43,255 nt of DNA from a virus. Of the stretch, positions 41,109 through 43,255 are shown in pieces. The notes beneath the pieces are model-generated. The model saw only the letters and a program-made list of their open reading frames with translations, did not search any database and had not been told where the DNA came from. Position numbers and translations under genes: made by a program. Within the stretch, counting starts at the first letter, position 1. Each line of letters opens with the position of its first letter. The stretch lies in IMG/VR virus record IMGVR_UViG_3300030098_004371, positions 1 through 43,255 of that record; one strand, written 5' to 3'.

Positions 41109-41177
41109 ACTTTTCTCCTTGCTTTTTTAAGTTGTAAGATCGTATACTATTTTACACAAATTTACAGGCGGCACAAC
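41109..41177. promoter_or_regulatory. divergent promoter/operator between SSB and primase
   Basis: Centre GTATAC (41142-41147) is flanked by TTGTAA and TTACACAA arms (an imperfect inverted repeat). On the + strand TATACT with TTGCTT 18 nt upstream is a plausible promoter; on the - strand TAAAAT with TTGTGC 16 nt upstream. GTGTAAAATAGTATAC (reverse) resembles GTGTAAATTACTTGTATAC at 36199-36217. Confidence 0.5.
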
Positions 41178-43255
41178 ATGGCAATCAAAATAAAAAACAA
41201 AAGGTACAGAGAGAAAGACAATTCAAGACCACTGACAGCAAATCTGAAAGACGAATTCGAGGCATTTTTATTTGATCATGGGCTCAAGCCTGATCCAAAG
41301 AAGCCGATCTTGTTCGATGGTAGCATCAACCGAGGTTATATCGAGGAGAACGGCAAAACGAAGATGGTTGGCTGGTTCCAGTGCTGGCTGGACCAAGAAG
41401 TGCCATTCGGTCAGTTAGGCGACTGGCGCATCGATCAGCAAAATCCGACAGCGAAGTGGAAGCCATCGAACGCAGGAGCGGTTACGCTCACGGATGAGCA
41501 GCGCGCTGAGATAGAGCGATTGAAAGCACAGGCTGCAGTGGAGAAGAAGGAAAAGCAGAACCGAGCTGCCAAGCGCGCCCAGAACATGTGGAATCGAGCG
41601 CAGGACATCGAGATACACGCCTATTTACGCGCCAAAAACGTCGAGAACCATGGGCTCAAGGCAGATCATAACAACAATCTGTTAGTACCGATGTGGAACA
41701 AGGATCTCGACATCGTTGGTCTGCAGTTTATCGCAGAGGACGGCGAGAAGCGTTTCCTGACTGGCTCAAAGAAGCAGGGCTCTTTCTACATTCTTGGTCT
41801 GGACGACCTAGAGACATGCAAAACCATCAGCTATGCCGAGGGCTATGCTACGGCTGCAAGTTACTATGAGGACACGAAGCAGCCGACGATCGTCACATTC
41901 GATGCCTACAATCTGACGCCTGTTGCAGAGACAATTGTCGAATTTTTTGCCGACAAGCATCACCTGTTCATTGCCGATCACGACGACAGCGAGACAGGTG
42001 AAAGAGAGGCAGTGAAAGCTGCTCAGGCCGTGAGGGCGAGAGGTGCAACCAGTGAAGTTGTGATGCCAGTGACGAAAGGCGATTACAACGATCATAAGAA
42101 CGCAGAACCGACAAATGAAGTGGAATCGATCGAGGGAGAGATTATACCCAGTCTGCAGAATGTCAATGTGCCGCAGTCCTACGAGTTTCAGAGAAACTCT
42201 CGCGGCGGTTACCTGAGTACCAAAGAAAATATCCGTGGTGTTCTGGTTGCGAATGACATTAGCGCGCGGTATAACGTCATTAAAAAGCGTATGGAAATCA
42301 CGGTGCCGCAAACAAACTTCATCCAAGATCTTGCAGAGGAGGCAGCGCTAATTGAGATCGAAGATCGATGCATCCAGATGGGCATGCCGCACCAGCGAGT
42401 GAGGGACTGCCTGAAGTTACTTGCAGAGGAGTATAATCCCGTCAAGGAGTGGATCGACAGCAAGCCGTGGGACGGCAAATCCCGCCTGCAGATGTTCTTT
42501 GACACAATCACTGCCGATGACCGCAAGCTCAAAGAAATGCTGATGCTGAAATGGATGATCAGTTGCATTGCAGCAGCGTATGAGCCAGACGGTGTGGAGC
42601 TGGAGGGCATCTTAATATTCCAAGGCGCCCAAGGGTTGGGTAAGACACTTTGGTTCAAGAAGCTGTGCCCATCAAATGAGGATTGGTTGCTGGAAGGCGC
42701 GACAATTAACCCGGCAGATAAAGACAGCGTGAAGCAGCTTGTTTCCCACTGGATTGTCGAGGCTGGAGAGATTGAGAGCACGTTTAAGAAAGCAGACATT
42801 GACCAATTGAAAGCGTTTATAACCAAGCGCAGCGATGAGCTACGCCTGCCATATGATCGTGCGTTTTCCAGCTATAAGAGAAGGACCAGCTTCTTTGCAA
42901 GCGTCAACCAGCGAGAGTTCTTGGTCGATACAAGTGGAAACAGGCGCTTTTGGGTTGTGCCCGTGACAGCGATCGACAATAAGCATAAGCTCATAATGCA
43001 GCAAGTGTGGGCCGAGGTGAAAGAGCAGCACTATGTTGAAGGGGAAAAGAACTGGTTCCTCACCGAGGAAGAGCGGCAATATCTGCACGAAGCAAACGAG
43101 ATGCATCGCACTCAGTCGAGTGTTGAAGACCTGATATTAGAGTGCGTTGACTTCGAGAGCGAGTACAAGAAACCAGTGCAGATGACGAAATTGCTGCGCG
43201 ATCTGGGCATACAAAACCCGAGGATGAATGACTTCAAAGAGGCATCGAGGGTGCT
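41178..43255 (+). CDS. primase-helicase (Toprim + VirE-type), 3' end cut off by window edge
   Basis: At least 692 residues; the frame is open to the last base. N-terminal part to ~140 has a charged helix (108-140). Toprim-like primase: Glu221 in S-Y-A-E-G-Y-A-T-A and Asp267/269 in F-I-A-D-H-D-D. Helicase of the VirE/SF3-like type: 'WDGKSRLQMFFD' (~431-442), Walker A G-A-Q-G-L-G-K-T (483-490), acidic Walker B-like 'WIVEAGEIE' (~525-533), and 'RRTSFFASVNQREFLVDTSGNRRFW' near 568-591, which identifies the family. Primes and unwinds phage DNA. No zinc finger is seen. Confidence 0.92.
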   Translation, partial: MAIKIKNKRYREKDNSRPLTANLKDEFEAFLFDHGLKPDPKKPILFDGSINRGYIEENGKTKMVGWFQCWLDQEVPFGQLGDWRIDQQNPTAKWKPSNAGAVTLTDEQRAEIERLKAQAAVEKKEKQNRAAKRAQNMWNRAQDIEIHAYLRAKNVENHGLKADHNNNLLVPMWNKDLDIVGLQFIAEDGEKRFLTGSKKQGSFYILGLDDLETCKTISYAEGYATAASYYEDTKQPTIVTFDAYNLTPVAETIVEFFADKHHLFIADHDDSETGEREAVKAAQAVRARGATSEVVMPVTKGDYNDHKNAEPTNEVESIEGEIIPSLQNVNVPQSYEFQRNSRGGYLSTKENIRGVLVANDISARYNVIKKRMEITVPQTNFIQDLAEEAALIEIEDRCIQMGMPHQRVRDCLKLLAEEYNPVKEWIDSKPWDGKSRLQMFFDTITADDRKLKEMLMLKWMISCIAAAYEPDGVELEGILIFQGAQGLGKTLWFKKLCPSNEDWLLEGATINPADKDSVKQLVSHWIVEAGEIESTFKKADIDQLKAFITKRSDELRLPYDRAFSSYKRRTSFFASVNQREFLVDTSGNRRFWVVPVTAIDNKHKLIMQQVWAEVKEQHYVEGEKNWFLTEEERQYLHEANEMHRTQSSVEDLILECVDFESEYKKPVQMTKLLRDLGIQNPRMNDFKEASRV

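Noticed and set aside
1-43255. CRISPR arrays, insertion sequences, rRNA genes
   Set aside because: No regularly spaced repeat array, no transposase or terminal inverted-repeat pair, and no rRNA-like sequence was seen on reading both strands.

Overview
This window is a contiguous piece of a tailed double-stranded DNA bacteriophage (Caudoviricetes). It encodes a terminase large subunit, portal, scaffold, major capsid protein (MCP), head-tail adaptors, a nozzle-like tail protein, large internal or ejection-type proteins, tail fibres and a lysis cassette. There is no tail-tube/sheath pair and no obvious tape measure. Two adaptor-type proteins sit next to a nozzle-like protein. Both facts favour a short-tailed (podovirus, SU10/P22-like) particle. 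Many small proteins resemble families seen repeatedly in uncultured marine phages, so a marine proteobacterial host is a reasonable guess, but the sequence does not prove it. Both ends of the window cut through genes: a serine recombinase on the left and a primase-helicase on the right.

Layout. (1) 1-4040: serine recombinase, then tail-fibre and glycine-rich adhesin-like genes. (2) 4040-6722: small membrane, coiled-coil and holin genes, then a GH24 lysozyme. (3) 6724-15096: TerL, portal, several very small genes, a GroES-like co-chaperonin, scaffold, decoration candidate and MCP. The MCP gene is interrupted by a 285-nt ORF-less group I intron whose P1 and P10 pairings can be read from the sequence. 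(4) 15161-16445: two reverse-strand genes forming an early-type island inside the late region, bounded by a terminator. (5) 16645-34457: further virion genes, adaptors, a Rossmann-like enzyme, the nozzle and four large internal virion candidates. (6) 34454-36007: reverse-strand ribbon-helix-helix regulator with a small companion gene, then a 2OG-Fe(II) oxygenase and a staphylococcal-type nuclease. (7) 36302-37556: three small early-type genes behind a strong promoter. (8) 41108 down to 37567, reverse strand: SSB-like protein, HTH-DUF3310 fusion, small partner protein, TET-associated-type glycosyltransferase, RecE-like exonuclease and small genes. (9) 41178 to the end: Toprim primase plus VirE-type helicase, divergent from (8).

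How it fits together. Late genes run almost entirely on the + strand in tightly overlapping operons. Early and DNA-metabolism genes are mainly on the - strand, plus the 36.3 kb cluster. The reverse island at 16.4 kb and the early cluster at 36.3 kb share an identical 17-nt promoter element (GTTGCACACTGACACGG), and several of these genes share a leader with a GCCC/GGGC hairpin followed by AGGAGAGAGA. This points to one common control system.

The most noteworthy points are the capsid-gene intron, the shared promoter/leader system, the HTH-DUF3310 fusion, and a possible DNA-modification set (glycosyltransferase, partner, oxygenase). All functions are assigned by reading the sequence; no database search was possible.
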